NCBI GenBank assembly: GCA_012519925.1
Contig: JAAYPF010000087.1
Span: forward strand, 1-64,000
DNA from: Clostridiaceae bacterium
Lineage (GTDB): Bacteria > Bacillota > Clostridia > Acetivibrionales > Acetivibrionaceae
Direction: 5' to 3'
Length of the DNA stretch: 64,000 nt
The notes beneath the pieces are model-generated. The model worked only from the letters and a program-made list of their open reading frames with translations, had not been told where the DNA came from and searched no databases. Below are positions 1 through 9,390 of this stretch, in pieces; position 1 is the stretch's first letter; the number at the start of each line of letters is the position of its first letter. The position numbers and the translations under genes were made by a program.

Positions 1-121
1 CAATCCACTTGATACTATTATACTTATTATTCTTAAAAACTTTTTTACCCAATTTAGTTCCAGTCGGTCTTTTTGACCACCTGCAAACCCTTATTTTACG
101 GGCTTTTCTCCTTTTATTTAA

Positions 122-1657
122 CTACTCCCACTCAATTGTTGCAGGTGGTTTACTTGTTATATCATAAACAATCCTGTTTATATGCTTAACCTCGTTTACA
201 ATTCTATTTGATATCTTTTCTAATAAGTCATAGGGAATACGAGCCCAATCTGCTGTCATAAAATCTGTAGTAGTAACTGCTCGAAGTGCAAGGGTATAAT
301 CATAGGTTCTTTCATCCCCCATTACTCCGACACTTCTCATACCGGTAAGTACTGTAAAGTACTGGTTAATCTCCCTATCCAAACCTGCCTTTGCAATTTC
401 ATCACGGAATATGTGGTCTGTATCTCTCAATATTTCAAGCTTTTCTTTAGTTATATCTCCAATAATTCTTATAGCTAGACCTGGTCCTGGGAAGGGCTGT
501 CTCATAACTATATCATCGGGTATCCCAAGCTCTTTTCCAACTTTTCTCACTTCATCTTTAAAGAGATTTCTCAAAGGCTCTATTATTTCCTTAAAGTCCA
601 CATGGTCTGGAAGCCCCCCAACATTGTGATGACTTTTTATAACAGCAGCATTTCCTATACCACTCTCTATCACATCGGGATATATAGTTCCCTGAACGAG
701 GAAATCAACTGCTCCAATTTTTTTAGCTTCAACTTCAAACACTCTTATAAATTCTTCTCCAATAATCTTTCTCTTTGTCTCAGGATCTGTAACCCCGGCT
801 AATTTATCTAGAAATCTGTCTTCAACATTAACCCTTATAAGATTTATATCATACTGGTTTCTAAATACTTCTTCAACCTGGTCTCCCTCATATTTTCTTA
901 AAAGACCATGATTAACAAAAATACAGGTAAGTTGTTTTCCTATTGCTTTATGAATAAGGACTGCCGCAACAGAAGAATCCACACCGCCTGACAGTGCACA
1001 CAAAACCTTCTTATCTCCAACTTTTTCCCGGATTGCTTGTATTGAATGTTCTACAAAGGATGATATCTTCCAATCACCTGAACAGGAACAAATACCAAAA
1101 AGGAAATTATTTAAGATATCTCTTCCTCTTGGAGTATGAAGAACCTCAGGGTGGAACTGAACTCCATATAGCTTCTTCTCCACATTTTCCATTGCACCGA
1201 TAGGACAGTTTGCAGAATTAGCAGTTTTGACAAATCCTTCCGGCACCTTATCTACAAAATAAGTATGACTCATCCAGCAAGTTGACTCCTTGTCGATACC
1301 TTTAAACAAGCCACTTGTTACATCAAAACTAATATCTATTTTTCCATACTCACGGGAATCAGCCTTTTTAACCTCTCCGCCCAACATATAGGTCATAAGT
1401 TGCATTCCATAGCATATACCCAAAACCGGTATACCTAATGAAAATACCTCTTTATCACATATTGGTGCATTGGGATCTAGTACAGATGCAGGGCCTCCTG
1501 TAAAAATTATTCCTTTAGGCTTCATTGACTTTATTTTATCTATAGAAGAGTTATAAGGTATTACTTCACAATATACATTCGCTTCTCTAACTCTTCTTGC
1601 TATAAGCTGATTATACTGTCCTCCAAAATCAAGAACCAAAACTAATTCATTATTCAA
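122..1657 (-). CDS. guaA: GMP synthase (glutamine-hydrolysing)
   Basis: Converts XMP to GMP using glutamine and ATP, the last step of guanine nucleotide synthesis, in the cytoplasm. At 511 aa it has the full family length. The N-terminal class I glutamine amidotransferase domain shows the nucleophile Cys82 in GICYGMQ and the His169/Glu171 pair in FHPEV. The ATP pyrophosphatase domain starts with the PP-loop SGGVDS at 223-228, and the C-terminal dimerisation domain ends in the usual PPATIEWE. The start is a TTG, supported by AAGGAG 8 nt upstream. It is the last readable gene of a minus-strand run; the 145 bp upstream show no recognisable purine riboswitch. Confidence 0.97.
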   Translation of the reverse strand: MNNELVLVLDFGGQYNQLIARRVREANVYCEVIPYNSSIDKIKSMKPKGIIFTGGPASVLDPNAPICDKEVFSLGIPVLGICYGMQLMTYMLGGEVKKADSREYGKIDISFDVTSGLFKGIDKESTCWMSHTYFVDKVPEGFVKTANSANCPIGAMENVEKKLYGVQFHPEVLHTPRGRDILNNFLFGICSCSGDWKISSFVEHSIQAIREKVGDKKVLCALSGGVDSSVAAVLIHKAIGKQLTCIFVNHGLLRKYEGDQVEEVFRNQYDINLIRVNVEDRFLDKLAGVTDPETKRKIIGEEFIRVFEVEAKKIGAVDFLVQGTIYPDVIESGIGNAAVIKSHHNVGGLPDHVDFKEIIEPLRNLFKDEVRKVGKELGIPDDIVMRQPFPGPGLAIRIIGDITKEKLEILRDTDHIFRDEIAKAGLDREINQYFTVLTGMRSVGVMGDERTYDYTLALRAVTTTDFMTADWARIPYDLLEKISNRIVNEVKHINRIVYDITSKPPATIEWE

Positions 1658-1802
1658 AATAACAACTCCTTCAATAAATATGATGTCTAATTATATCTAA
1701 ATTTTCTGCCCAATGCAAAACAAAAATTATATAGATGTGCATATTCAAAAACGCACCAGATTATTTCAACAGCTGAATTTCTACGGCTAAGAGAAGGTTT
1801 AG

Positions 1803-2735
1803 TTACTTTAGTGCTTTACCATTGAGATAATCAAACTTCTTTCCTTGGTATCTTACCTCACCTTCCATTTTTTTCTCGATCAAGTCATGCAATTTCCACC
1901 AACTCATCCCCCAGTTACAAAACAGGCTTCGTTCCTCAGGGGCCCGACCAATAAGTCTTTGGATTACTATTGCCGGATCAAGATATTCCAAAAACGATAT
2001 CGCTCTTTCAATATATTCTTCATACGGGACAGGTACAATTTCCCCCTTTAAATATCTGTCACCCAATTCAGTACCTTTAAGGATATAAAGTGAATGGCAT
2101 TTTACCTGATTAACCCTAAGGGCTGATAATATCCGTGCTCCTTCAATGGTATCATCCATAGAATCCATAGGTAGATCCAAAATATAATGGGCACAGCATT
2201 CAAGTCCATAACTTCTTATAGATAATACTGCATCAATAAATTCCGCCAAAAGGTGACCTCGGTTTAATTCCTTCAAAGCATGATAATTGACTGTTTGAAG
2301 ACCAAGTTCAATCACAATATCCAACGATTTTGTTTGCTTTAATTTCCTTAAAAAATCCAAATAGTGCGAAGGTACACAATCAGGACGCGTTGATATATAA
2401 ATGGCCACAATCTTCTCTTGGCAAGCTTCCAAAATATACTTTCTGAAGGCCTCAAAGGAAAGATAGGTATTTGAATAGTTCTGGAAATACGCAATAAATT
2501 TTTCCGACTTATAGTTTTCACCTATATACTTTGAGTTTTTGCTAAGCTGCTCACTTACACTCATAAAACTAGGGAGATTCTCAAAACCCGCACCCTCTTC
2601 ACCACAAAAGCAGCATCCCTTTGAGCTCAATTTTCCATCTCTGTTAGGACAGGTGACGGGTAAATTCAAAGGAAGTTTATATACCTTTGTTCCATACTTA
2701 TTCTTTAAATATTGAGAAAATTTATTATATAGCAT
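1803..2735 (-). CDS. TIGR01212-family radical SAM protein (YhcC-like)
   Basis: A 310-aa radical SAM enzyme of the YhcC/TIGR01212 family, whose substrate is not firmly established. The iron-sulfur cluster cysteines are Cys29, Cys41 and Cys44, with the long first spacing (CPNRDG...CCFC) typical of this family rather than the classical CxxxCxxC. Elp3-like barrel motifs follow (ISTRPDC near 125, ELGLQT near 150). A ribosome site GGAAGG lies just before the ATG. It follows larC by 46 bp on the same strand, so it may be read from the same transcript. Confidence 0.88.
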   Translation of the reverse strand: MLYNKFSQYLKNKYGTKVYKLPLNLPVTCPNRDGKLSSKGCCFCGEEGAGFENLPSFMSVSEQLSKNSKYIGENYKSEKFIAYFQNYSNTYLSFEAFRKYILEACQEKIVAIYISTRPDCVPSHYLDFLRKLKQTKSLDIVIELGLQTVNYHALKELNRGHLLAEFIDAVLSIRSYGLECCAHYILDLPMDSMDDTIEGARILSALRVNQVKCHSLYILKGTELGDRYLKGEIVPVPYEEYIERAISFLEYLDPAIVIQRLIGRAPEERSLFCNWGMSWWKLHDLIEKKMEGEVRYQGKKFDYLNGKALK

Positions 2736-2781
2736 TTTTTCCTTCCAATCGTGTGTTTTACAAAATTTATGTTAAGATACA

Positions 2782-4125
2782 CTAAATTCCTTTCTCACAT
2801 ACAGCATTATAAACCTTCCATAGAGGTATATCTTTACTTCGGGAAATCTCCCTTAAATCCTCGTATTCCGGAGAATACTTTTTGAATTCCCCATATTTTG
2901 ATACCTTTACTCTTACTTCGCCATACTTTGTATTCACTTTAACCGTCTCTCTATCCATTTTATATCTTTGAGTGAGGGTCTTTCTTATCCCCAAAGTAGT
3001 AGTTTCTTTTAGGATTATATCCACAATAAATTGCTCTTTATCCTCATCGCATAATACGGTAAGTTCTATAGCAGGGCGATTTTTTTTCATATAAACGGGG
3101 GTATAATATACATCAAGTGCCCCGACTTCAAAAAGTTTATCCATAACAAAACCAAGTATTTCAGGATTCATATCATCAATATTGGTTTTTAGCACTACTA
3201 TTTCATCGGTATTACTAGTCTCCTTCATAGTTCCCATAATACATCTTAATGCATTTAAACGTCCGGTATCCCTTTTTCCCCCACCATATCCGACCTTAGT
3301 AATTTGCATTTTAGGTATGTTCCCAAAACTATGTGCAAGGCATTTTATTATACCCATACCGGTAGGGGTCACCAGCTCAGTATTTATATCCTCTACAATA
3401 TAGGGTATTTTGCCGTTTGTAAGCATTTCCATAACAGCAGGTACTGGCACGGGAAGTCTGCCATGCTGACATTCAATAAAACCTGTTCCGTCATGAAGCG
3501 GCGAAGAATATACTTTTTCTATTTCAAGTAAGTCGAGGCATATAGCAGTACCTACTATATCAACAATGGAATCCACTGCACCCACTTCATGGAAATGTAC
3601 CTCTTCCACCGCCATATTGTGTACTTTTGCCTCTGCAAATGCAATTTCACTAAATACTTTTTTACTGAATTCTTTTACCTTGTCACTTAAATCACTCGAA
3701 TCTATAAGCTCCTCGATATCCTTAAGATTTCTAGCATGGTTATGGGTATGACTATGGTCATCGTTATGGTGATGGTCATGATGACTATGGTGATGGTCAT
3801 GATGATTACTGTGTTGAAGTTCATCAATACAAGAGCTATTTTCATCAAAGTGTTGGTGTTCTTTTTGTCCATCCACATTTCCACAATCTAAATGTTCGTG
3901 GGCTTTATCATATTTAGCACAAATATCCTGTTCTAAAACAACCTTAAAATCCGTAACTGCAATTGAGTTTTTAACTATCTTCTTTATAATAAAATCATAT
4001 CCCGAAAGCTTTAACTTACCCAATTCCCTTCTAAAAACTTCCTCCTCAACCCCAAGATCCATAAGTGCACCAATAACCATATCGCCACTAATACCGGAAA
4101 AACAATCAAAATACAAGACTTTCAT
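2782..4125 (-). CDS. larC: Nickel-pincer cofactor biosynthesis protein LarC
   Basis: LarC is a CTP-dependent nickel insertase that completes the nickel-pincer nucleotide cofactor first characterised in lactate racemase. The family N-terminus LYFDCFSGISGDM is intact and the protein is one continuous frame, unlike the frameshifted larC1/larC2 of Lactobacillus plantarum. Residues about 76-130 form a very His-rich loop, plausibly a nickel reservoir (inference). I chose the ATG at 4125 because family homology begins there; a start 9 codons earlier would overlap the end of larB. It is preceded by larB, but larA and larE are not in this window. Confidence 0.93.
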   Translation of the reverse strand: MKVLYFDCFSGISGDMVIGALMDLGVEEEVFRRELGKLKLSGYDFIIKKIVKNSIAVTDFKVVLEQDICAKYDKAHEHLDCGNVDGQKEHQHFDENSSCIDELQHSNHHDHHHSHHDHHHNDDHSHTHNHARNLKDIEELIDSSDLSDKVKEFSKKVFSEIAFAEAKVHNMAVEEVHFHEVGAVDSIVDIVGTAICLDLLEIEKVYSSPLHDGTGFIECQHGRLPVPVPAVMEMLTNGKIPYIVEDINTELVTPTGMGIIKCLAHSFGNIPKMQITKVGYGGGKRDTGRLNALRCIMGTMKETSNTDEIVVLKTNIDDMNPEILGFVMDKLFEVGALDVYYTPVYMKKNRPAIELTVLCDEDKEQFIVDIILKETTTLGIRKTLTQRYKMDRETVKVNTKYGEVRVKVSKYGEFKKYSPEYEDLREISRSKDIPLWKVYNAVCEKGI

Positions 4126-4145
4126 ATTATAGCATCCAACCCTTT

Positions 4146-4892
4146 CTAGCATTTATTAATCATCGCTGCAAGGAAACCCGCTCCAAAGCCATTATCAATA
4201 TTCACTACTCCTATTCCTGTTGCACAACTGTTGAGCATGGTAAGTAATGCAGACAATCCTCCAAAATTTGCACCATAACCGACGCTTGTAGGAACAGCTA
4301 TTACTGGTTTGTCAACTAACCCACTGACAACGCTAGCAAGTGCCCCTTCCATCCCTGCAACTACAACAATTACATTGGCTTTCATAATTATGTCTGTTTT
4401 GGCAAACAATCTATGTATACCCGCAACTCCTACGTCGTAAACTCTTTCAACCCATTGCCCCATTGTTTCGCAGGTAATGGCAGCTTCCTCAGCTACAGGA
4501 ATATCAGAGGTTCCGGCTGTAACAACTGCAATCATCTTAGAGGATTTTTTTATATCTCTCTTTTTGATAACAACAATCCTTGCGTCCTCATAATAAACAG
4601 CATCCTCAGTTATCTGCCTTATACTTTCGAAAACCTCTGCTGACGCTCTAGTAGCCATTATATTATTATTCTTTTGCATCAACTTATCAACAATCATCTT
4701 GATTTGTTCATTGGTCTTGCCCTGACAGTATATAACCTCAGGATAACCATTTCGTATGTTTCTATGGTGATCCACCTTTGCAAAACCCAAATCTTCAAAA
4801 GGTAAGCCTTTAAGCTCATGCAAAGCTTCATCTACACTCAATTTACCGCTCTTCACATCCTCGAGCATATTTTTTAAAACATCCGAATTCAT
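4146..4892 (-). CDS. larB: Nickel-pincer cofactor biosynthesis protein LarB
   Basis: LarB carboxylates and hydrolyses nicotinic acid adenine dinucleotide, the first step toward the nickel-pincer cofactor. The 248-aa length fits the family. The C-terminal half is the AIR-carboxylase (PurE)-like fold, with VTAGTSDIPVAEEA near residue 124, VVAGMEGAL near 178 and PTSVGYGANFGG near 201. The N-terminal helical segment contains the family phrase HHRNIRNGYPEVIYC. It lies directly upstream of larC and 32 bp downstream of the DUF2520 gene, so the three probably form one transcript. Confidence 0.93.
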   Translation of the reverse strand: MNSDVLKNMLEDVKSGKLSVDEALHELKGLPFEDLGFAKVDHHRNIRNGYPEVIYCQGKTNEQIKMIVDKLMQKNNNIMATRASAEVFESIRQITEDAVYYEDARIVVIKKRDIKKSSKMIAVVTAGTSDIPVAEEAAITCETMGQWVERVYDVGVAGIHRLFAKTDIIMKANVIVVVAGMEGALASVVSGLVDKPVIAVPTSVGYGANFGGLSALLTMLNSCATGIGVVNIDNGFGAGFLAAMINKC

Positions 4893-4924
4893 GATCTATC
4901 ACCACTTTCAACTTTACTTGAACT

Positions 4925-5794
4925 CTATACTTCAAGCAAGTTAATTAATCTTTCAACATCCTCTTTACAAAGACTTCCCCTTTGTAATGCAATTTCAACC
5001 GTTTCTCTTCCAAGTAATCTATATACAGTTTCAAATTGAGGAACTTCCTTCTTGAGTGCATCAATATGCTTTGCTACAACTTTATAATCTCCTCTAGATA
5101 TAGGTCCTGTCAAAGCATTTTTATGCCCAAGCATCTCAATATTGTCTACGGTGTTTTGTAAAAGAGGTAAGAAAGCACTAGTTGCAGCATCCTCCTCCAT
5201 ACCAACTTTTATAAGCAACTGATGCATAATATGAAAAAGTGTAACGGTATAATTTGATATAATACATGCTGCCGCATGATATAAACTTTTTTGCTCTTTA
5301 TTTATTGGAATAACTCTTCCCTTAAGCTTGTCTGCTATCGTATCAACGAATTTTAATGCTTCAGCACAACCTTCAAAGCCAAAAAAACAATGAAACAGCT
5401 TTTGCCAGCCATTATCCCTGTCTGCAAAAGTCTGTATAGGATGGAAAGAACCTGTTAATGCTCCTAAGTCTTGCAAAGGCTTTAGTACCTCTGAAGTTAA
5501 AGCCCCACTTAAGTGTAGGAAAATTTTCTTTTCAATTACCTCTCTATCTATACAATACGCAATTTTTGAAGCAATACTATCGATAGCATTATCTGGTACT
5601 GACAAAAAAACAACCTCAGCATTTTGAACAGTTGCTTCAATACTGTTTTCCCTTTCAATATCAAGTTTATCACAAAGTAATTTACTTGATTGCTCATTTT
5701 TACTATAAACCCCACAAATACAAAATCCCGTCTTGTTAAGAGCGATAGCTAAAGCACTACCTAGCTTTCCTGCACCTATTATTCCTATATTCAT
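4925..5794 (-). CDS. Rossmann-fold/DUF2520 oxidoreductase (F420-dependent NADP reductase-like)
   Basis: A 289-aa protein with an N-terminal NAD(P)-binding GIIGAGKLGSALA at residues 4-16 and a C-terminal DUF2520 helical domain (SGALTSEVLKPL near 130, ASCIISNY-like CIISNYTVTLFH near 180). The layout resembles ketopantoate and 6-phosphogluconate dehydrogenase-type reductases. Some related proteins were shown to be alternative ketopantoate reductases (PanG), but no panB, panC or panD is nearby, so I do not assign that role. The start ATG has AGGAGGAG 8 nt upstream. It is the first gene of the probable DUF2520-larB-larC operon. Confidence 0.82.
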   Translation of the reverse strand: MNIGIIGAGKLGSALAIALNKTGFCICGVYSKNEQSSKLLCDKLDIERENSIEATVQNAEVVFLSVPDNAIDSIASKIAYCIDREVIEKKIFLHLSGALTSEVLKPLQDLGALTGSFHPIQTFADRDNGWQKLFHCFFGFEGCAEALKFVDTIADKLKGRVIPINKEQKSLYHAAACIISNYTVTLFHIMHQLLIKVGMEEDAATSAFLPLLQNTVDNIEMLGHKNALTGPISRGDYKVVAKHIDALKKEVPQFETVYRLLGRETVEIALQRGSLCKEDVERLINLLEV

Positions 5795-6241
5795 TTTAAA
5801 AACTCCTCCTAGTTAAGCTAAGCGAGCTAACATTTTTAATCATACCACAATTGAAAATTTATATACAACCTTCAATATGACCTTAGATAAGACCATATTT
5901 TGCAAATGCAACTTGGCACATGTATTGTTTATGCATCTTTCGAGCGAAGTGAAAGAGTCAAATACGGAGGGGCTCGATGCCCCATAGTTTTTATTTAATC
6001 ACCGAATTAATTAAAAAAACATCTGTCAAGTTACTAATGTATTTCACTTATTTTACAATATGTTTAAAAACATTGTCTAGCACTCTTTCTTCTGATATCA
6101 TAACTTATATATGTTTGGTGGTCTATAATAGTAGAAATAATAGTACGATATACTCTTAAATAAAGTCATTCTGAAAATTGTAAATTATTTTTTGTTATCA
6201 TCAAAAATACAAATATCTTTACATATTGAGGTTAAGCTACT
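5795..6241. other. Intergenic region between divergent genes; holds one dispersed hairpin element
   Basis: 447 bp, AT-rich, with no convincing gene. A segment at about 5929-6000 contains the hairpin GGGGCTCGATGCCCC followed by a T-rich run and matches elements near 14.4 kb and 52.3 kb (see the repeat entries). The rest presumably carries the promoters of the divergent DUF2520 gene and the large secreted protein, but no promoter is clear enough to call. Confidence 0.6.
5929..6000 (+). repeat. Dispersed intergenic element, copy B
   Basis: The stretch CTTTCGAGCGAAGTGAAAGA, then the hairpin GGGGCTCGATGCCCC, then ATAGTTTTT, aligns base for base over most of its length with the inverse strand of the element at 14341-14425. 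It is a small stem-loop with flanking AT-rich arms and contains no ORF. It may be a non-autonomous mobile remnant or a transcribed structure. Confidence 0.6.
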
Positions 6242-9211
6242 ATGAAAAAAATATTCGTTTTAGTCTTTATTGCATTATTTTCTATTATATTTTCAATTAA
6301 TACATTTGCCAGTAGTCAGTTAAAGCTTTTTTATGACAACAGGTTTTTTAACTTGAGCCAGGAAATAATTACTCAAGGCAATGAATACTTTATCAACGCA
6401 AAAGAACTTAATGCTGTCATTGGCACGAGTTGCAAAATAGATTTGGTCGAAAGAAGCCTTACCATAAAAATAGGGGATTTGACTACAGAACATGATATAA
6501 AAAGCTATGATTATACAATACTAGATGCTTCGTCTATTTCTCATAATTCTCCAGAACTAATCAACAAACAAGTATATCTTCCTTTCAATTTAGTGGCAGA
6601 ACTATATAGTGTTAACATTAAATATGACAAAAAAGCTAATATGCTTTATTTATTTCCTATAGACACTAGGATAGATACTTTTACCAATGCCAAACATAAC
6701 TATACTCTTTCTATTCCTGAAAATGTATATCTTGAACTTAATGGATCCTACGATAGTTTTGATTCTAGTTCAATATCAATAATTAGTGAAAATAGTTCTT
6801 TCTCAGCTTCCATTATTTGTGATTCTGTAAACAATACTACTATCAAAAACATGAGATTTTTATTGTCCGACTATATTTCTCCTAACGACTATATATTTGA
6901 TAGAATTGTGGAATACAAGCAGAGTTACTTTAGGTCACTTATGGATTCTTACAAGAATGAATTTCTTTTCGGAAATCTAGACAAAGATTTAAGTGAATCA
7001 AATATAAAAATTATACGTGACTATTCGGAGGAATTGTTTGGACAAAATTCAAACATTATTTTGTTTAACACCATAAGTTCAAATAAATTTACAAGTACAG
7101 AAGATACGAATTTATTCATTACAATACCCTCTTATGAAAATGAAACAATTTACTCTTTGACTTTTTCCATGGAAAAAGGGACACTAAATGACCAAAATAT
7201 CAATAATATAATTCAGATAATAAAAGGTCTAAATATAGCAAACCTCACTAAACAAGAAAATGTACCAGAAATACTTTTTGACCAAACTTCAATAGCAACT
7301 GCCAACATAGGTATTTACCCAAACTTGCAAACCGCTGAGAAGGAGTATACCGTTTTAGAAGATACTTTAAACTCTTTTAGAATAAAATACCCAGAAAGTT
7401 ATATACCTTATTTACAAAACAGCTTTATTGATAACCACAGCTACCGTAGTTTTAAAATTAACCATAACAGTTCCTTTTCTATCACAGTAGAACACTTAAC
7501 AGGAAAATCCGATAGAATTTCGAGTAAAATTGATTCCCTCAAATCCTTTTACCGCAATAAAATTACTGTTATAAATGAAAGAAACGAACATATTAACGGC
7601 AAAGAGTATACAATCTTAAATTATGAACTTGATAATACCTACACCAAGGAGTTTGTAACTAACTACTATATAATTAAGGGATTACGCCTTTACACAATAC
7701 AACTCAATTGTCTAATGCTAAAACCTACAGAAGATGTTATTAGTGAGTTTAAAAATATAGTAGCTTCTTTTGAATTTATAGAATCTCAAAACAAGAAAGA
7801 AATAATCAAACCTATCTCTTTTGTTAAATATACGAATGAACGAGATGGGTATTCAATATTCTATCCTGATGATTGGAGCTTTCAAGATAGTTCTCAGGAC
7901 ATTAACTATGACTTTATCGAAATTACCAATCCAAATTTTTCAGGTCCTTTGAGTATTTATATAAATGAATCGGAATACACCTCAAACCTTACTACTATAG
8001 AATTACTAAGATACACATCGGGCTATGATTCGAGCCTTGAAAAGTATTTTAAAAACTACAAAACACCTTATGCAAACAAAACTTATAAACTACTCAATAG
8101 CAATGTAACAACTAATGACGATATAACAATAATTTACAAACTGGTTAATTATATCGATGAAGGTGACCGATATAAAATGTGTTACTCCATCGATCTTATA
8201 AGAAACAAAAAAATCAATTCCCTCTTTATCTCTACTAGTGAATATTTATTTCAAGACGGTGTTTTAGCTGATAAAGATTTAAATTATATTTTGGAATACA
8301 TGACGAAAAGCTTCAGTATTGAAGAAACGCAAAGCAATCTCTTTGCTAGCAAAGAGAGGAACAATAAAATATTATTTATTGAAAACTTTTTCAAGAAAGC
8401 TTATGGAGACTCCACCACTGTCACCTTTGCGAAAAATTTAACTTCTGAAAAAGACGTTCTTGTTTATTTAAGCGGCACTGATAAAGCTGGAGCCTATAGA
8501 CTTAATTACGACTACAACAATAGAAAGCTCTATATCGTTGCCCGTGTTTTAAACGATGATATTGTGAAATATTCAGAGAAAAAAATGATGGATATGCTAA
8601 AAACGAAGTACGTTCATAGAATTTCAATAAATAGTGAGGATATGATTATAAATGTCAGATATTCAAATACGCCTGACTCTACCCCTGTAAACAGGTCATA
8701 TTATATTCTTGTTAATCCTTCAAGAAAAGGATACAGCATTGATTTTGTAGCAAAACTTAATGTTGAAGTTGTAAGAGACAGCTGCAAGACTTTTCTGGAA
8801 AACTATCTACTGACAGACGTTGAAATAAGTTTTCCAAAATACTACAACTACACAAATGAGAATTTGAATAAATATTATTTTGAGAAACGAATTATTCCGA
8901 TATTCGCAGAATTTGACGGACAGTCAGGGTATTTTTACCTAGAAATTGATCCCTTGACTAATTCTGTGAAAATACTGGAATATATATCAATGGTATCTTT
9001 AAAAGAAAAAATTGAAGAACACTATTTCTTAATTGACCCAAGCATAACTGTTCTAGATTTTCAAAATGTTAACTCCAATAATTTCTCTTTTAATGTATCA
9101 TTAAGCTCTGCAAAGAATACTCAGTCAAAGGAAGTATTATATATGTATTACGATCAGGAAGTGCTCTTCCTAGCTAAAGATCCTTATTTCTTAGGAATCT
9201 CTTCGCAGTGA
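6242..9211 (+). CDS. Large secreted protein with stalk-type domain and repeated PsbP/DcrB-like modules
   Basis: A 989-aa protein of unknown function. Residues 1-23 are a signal peptide ending TFAS. Residues about 27-135 resemble the copper amine oxidase N-terminal (stalk) domain common in clostridial surface proteins, with the usual YLPFNLVAELYSVNIKYD. At least two related modules follow, starting near 370 (FRIKYPESYIPYL) and near 535 (YSIFYPDDWSFQ), which resemble PsbP/DcrB-type domains. The C-terminal third (from about 700) is unrecognised. No membrane anchor or sortase motif is visible. The start has GAGG 10 nt upstream. Confidence 0.75.
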   Translation: MKKIFVLVFIALFSIIFSINTFASSQLKLFYDNRFFNLSQEIITQGNEYFINAKELNAVIGTSCKIDLVERSLTIKIGDLTTEHDIKSYDYTILDASSISHNSPELINKQVYLPFNLVAELYSVNIKYDKKANMLYLFPIDTRIDTFTNAKHNYTLSIPENVYLELNGSYDSFDSSSISIISENSSFSASIICDSVNNTTIKNMRFLLSDYISPNDYIFDRIVEYKQSYFRSLMDSYKNEFLFGNLDKDLSESNIKIIRDYSEELFGQNSNIILFNTISSNKFTSTEDTNLFITIPSYENETIYSLTFSMEKGTLNDQNINNIIQIIKGLNIANLTKQENVPEILFDQTSIATANIGIYPNLQTAEKEYTVLEDTLNSFRIKYPESYIPYLQNSFIDNHSYRSFKINHNSSFSITVEHLTGKSDRISSKIDSLKSFYRNKITVINERNEHINGKEYTILNYELDNTYTKEFVTNYYIIKGLRLYTIQLNCLMLKPTEDVISEFKNIVASFEFIESQNKKEIIKPISFVKYTNERDGYSIFYPDDWSFQDSSQDINYDFIEITNPNFSGPLSIYINESEYTSNLTTIELLRYTSGYDSSLEKYFKNYKTPYANKTYKLLNSNVTTNDDITIIYKLVNYIDEGDRYKMCYSIDLIRNKKINSLFISTSEYLFQDGVLADKDLNYILEYMTKSFSIEETQSNLFASKERNNKILFIENFFKKAYGDSTTVTFAKNLTSEKDVLVYLSGTDKAGAYRLNYDYNNRKLYIVARVLNDDIVKYSEKKMMDMLKTKYVHRISINSEDMIINVRYSNTPDSTPVNRSYYILVNPSRKGYSIDFVAKLNVEVVRDSCKTFLENYLLTDVEISFPKYYNYTNENLNKYYFEKRIIPIFAEFDGQSGYFYLEIDPLTNSVKILEYISMVSLKEKIEEHYFLIDPSITVLDFQNVNSNNFSFNVSLSSAKNTQSKEVLYMYYDQEVLFLAKDPYFLGISSQ

Positions 9212-9269
9212 TGTTTTGCAAAAAGGTCTTAATTGTAAAAGCCTTTAAATATGTAAAATTCTATATTAA

Positions 9270-9307
9270 AGCAGCTTCCCCCTCGTTTGAAAGAGGCGAA
9301 AGCTGCT
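9270..9307. terminator. Hairpin between convergent genes (probable terminator of prfB and/or the 989-aa gene)
   Basis: AGCAGCTT at 9270-9277 pairs exactly with AAGCTGCT at 9300-9307, and CCTC/GAGG can pair inside. It sits between the ends of two converging genes. There is only a short T-rich tail on the minus strand. Confidence 0.5.
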
Positions 9308-9390
9308 GTCCAATGGCATACTACATTTTCTACGATAAGGCAGACCAATCCTTCAACTAACCCACATAAAATAGAAAAGAGCCCTATAAA

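Noticed and set aside
1658-1802. Purine riboswitch before guaA
   Set aside because: The conserved three-way-junction sequences are not present.
3702-3884. Minus-strand ORF rich in Met, Ile and Thr inside larC
   Set aside because: It is the His-rich loop of LarC read in a wrong frame (His codons shifted).
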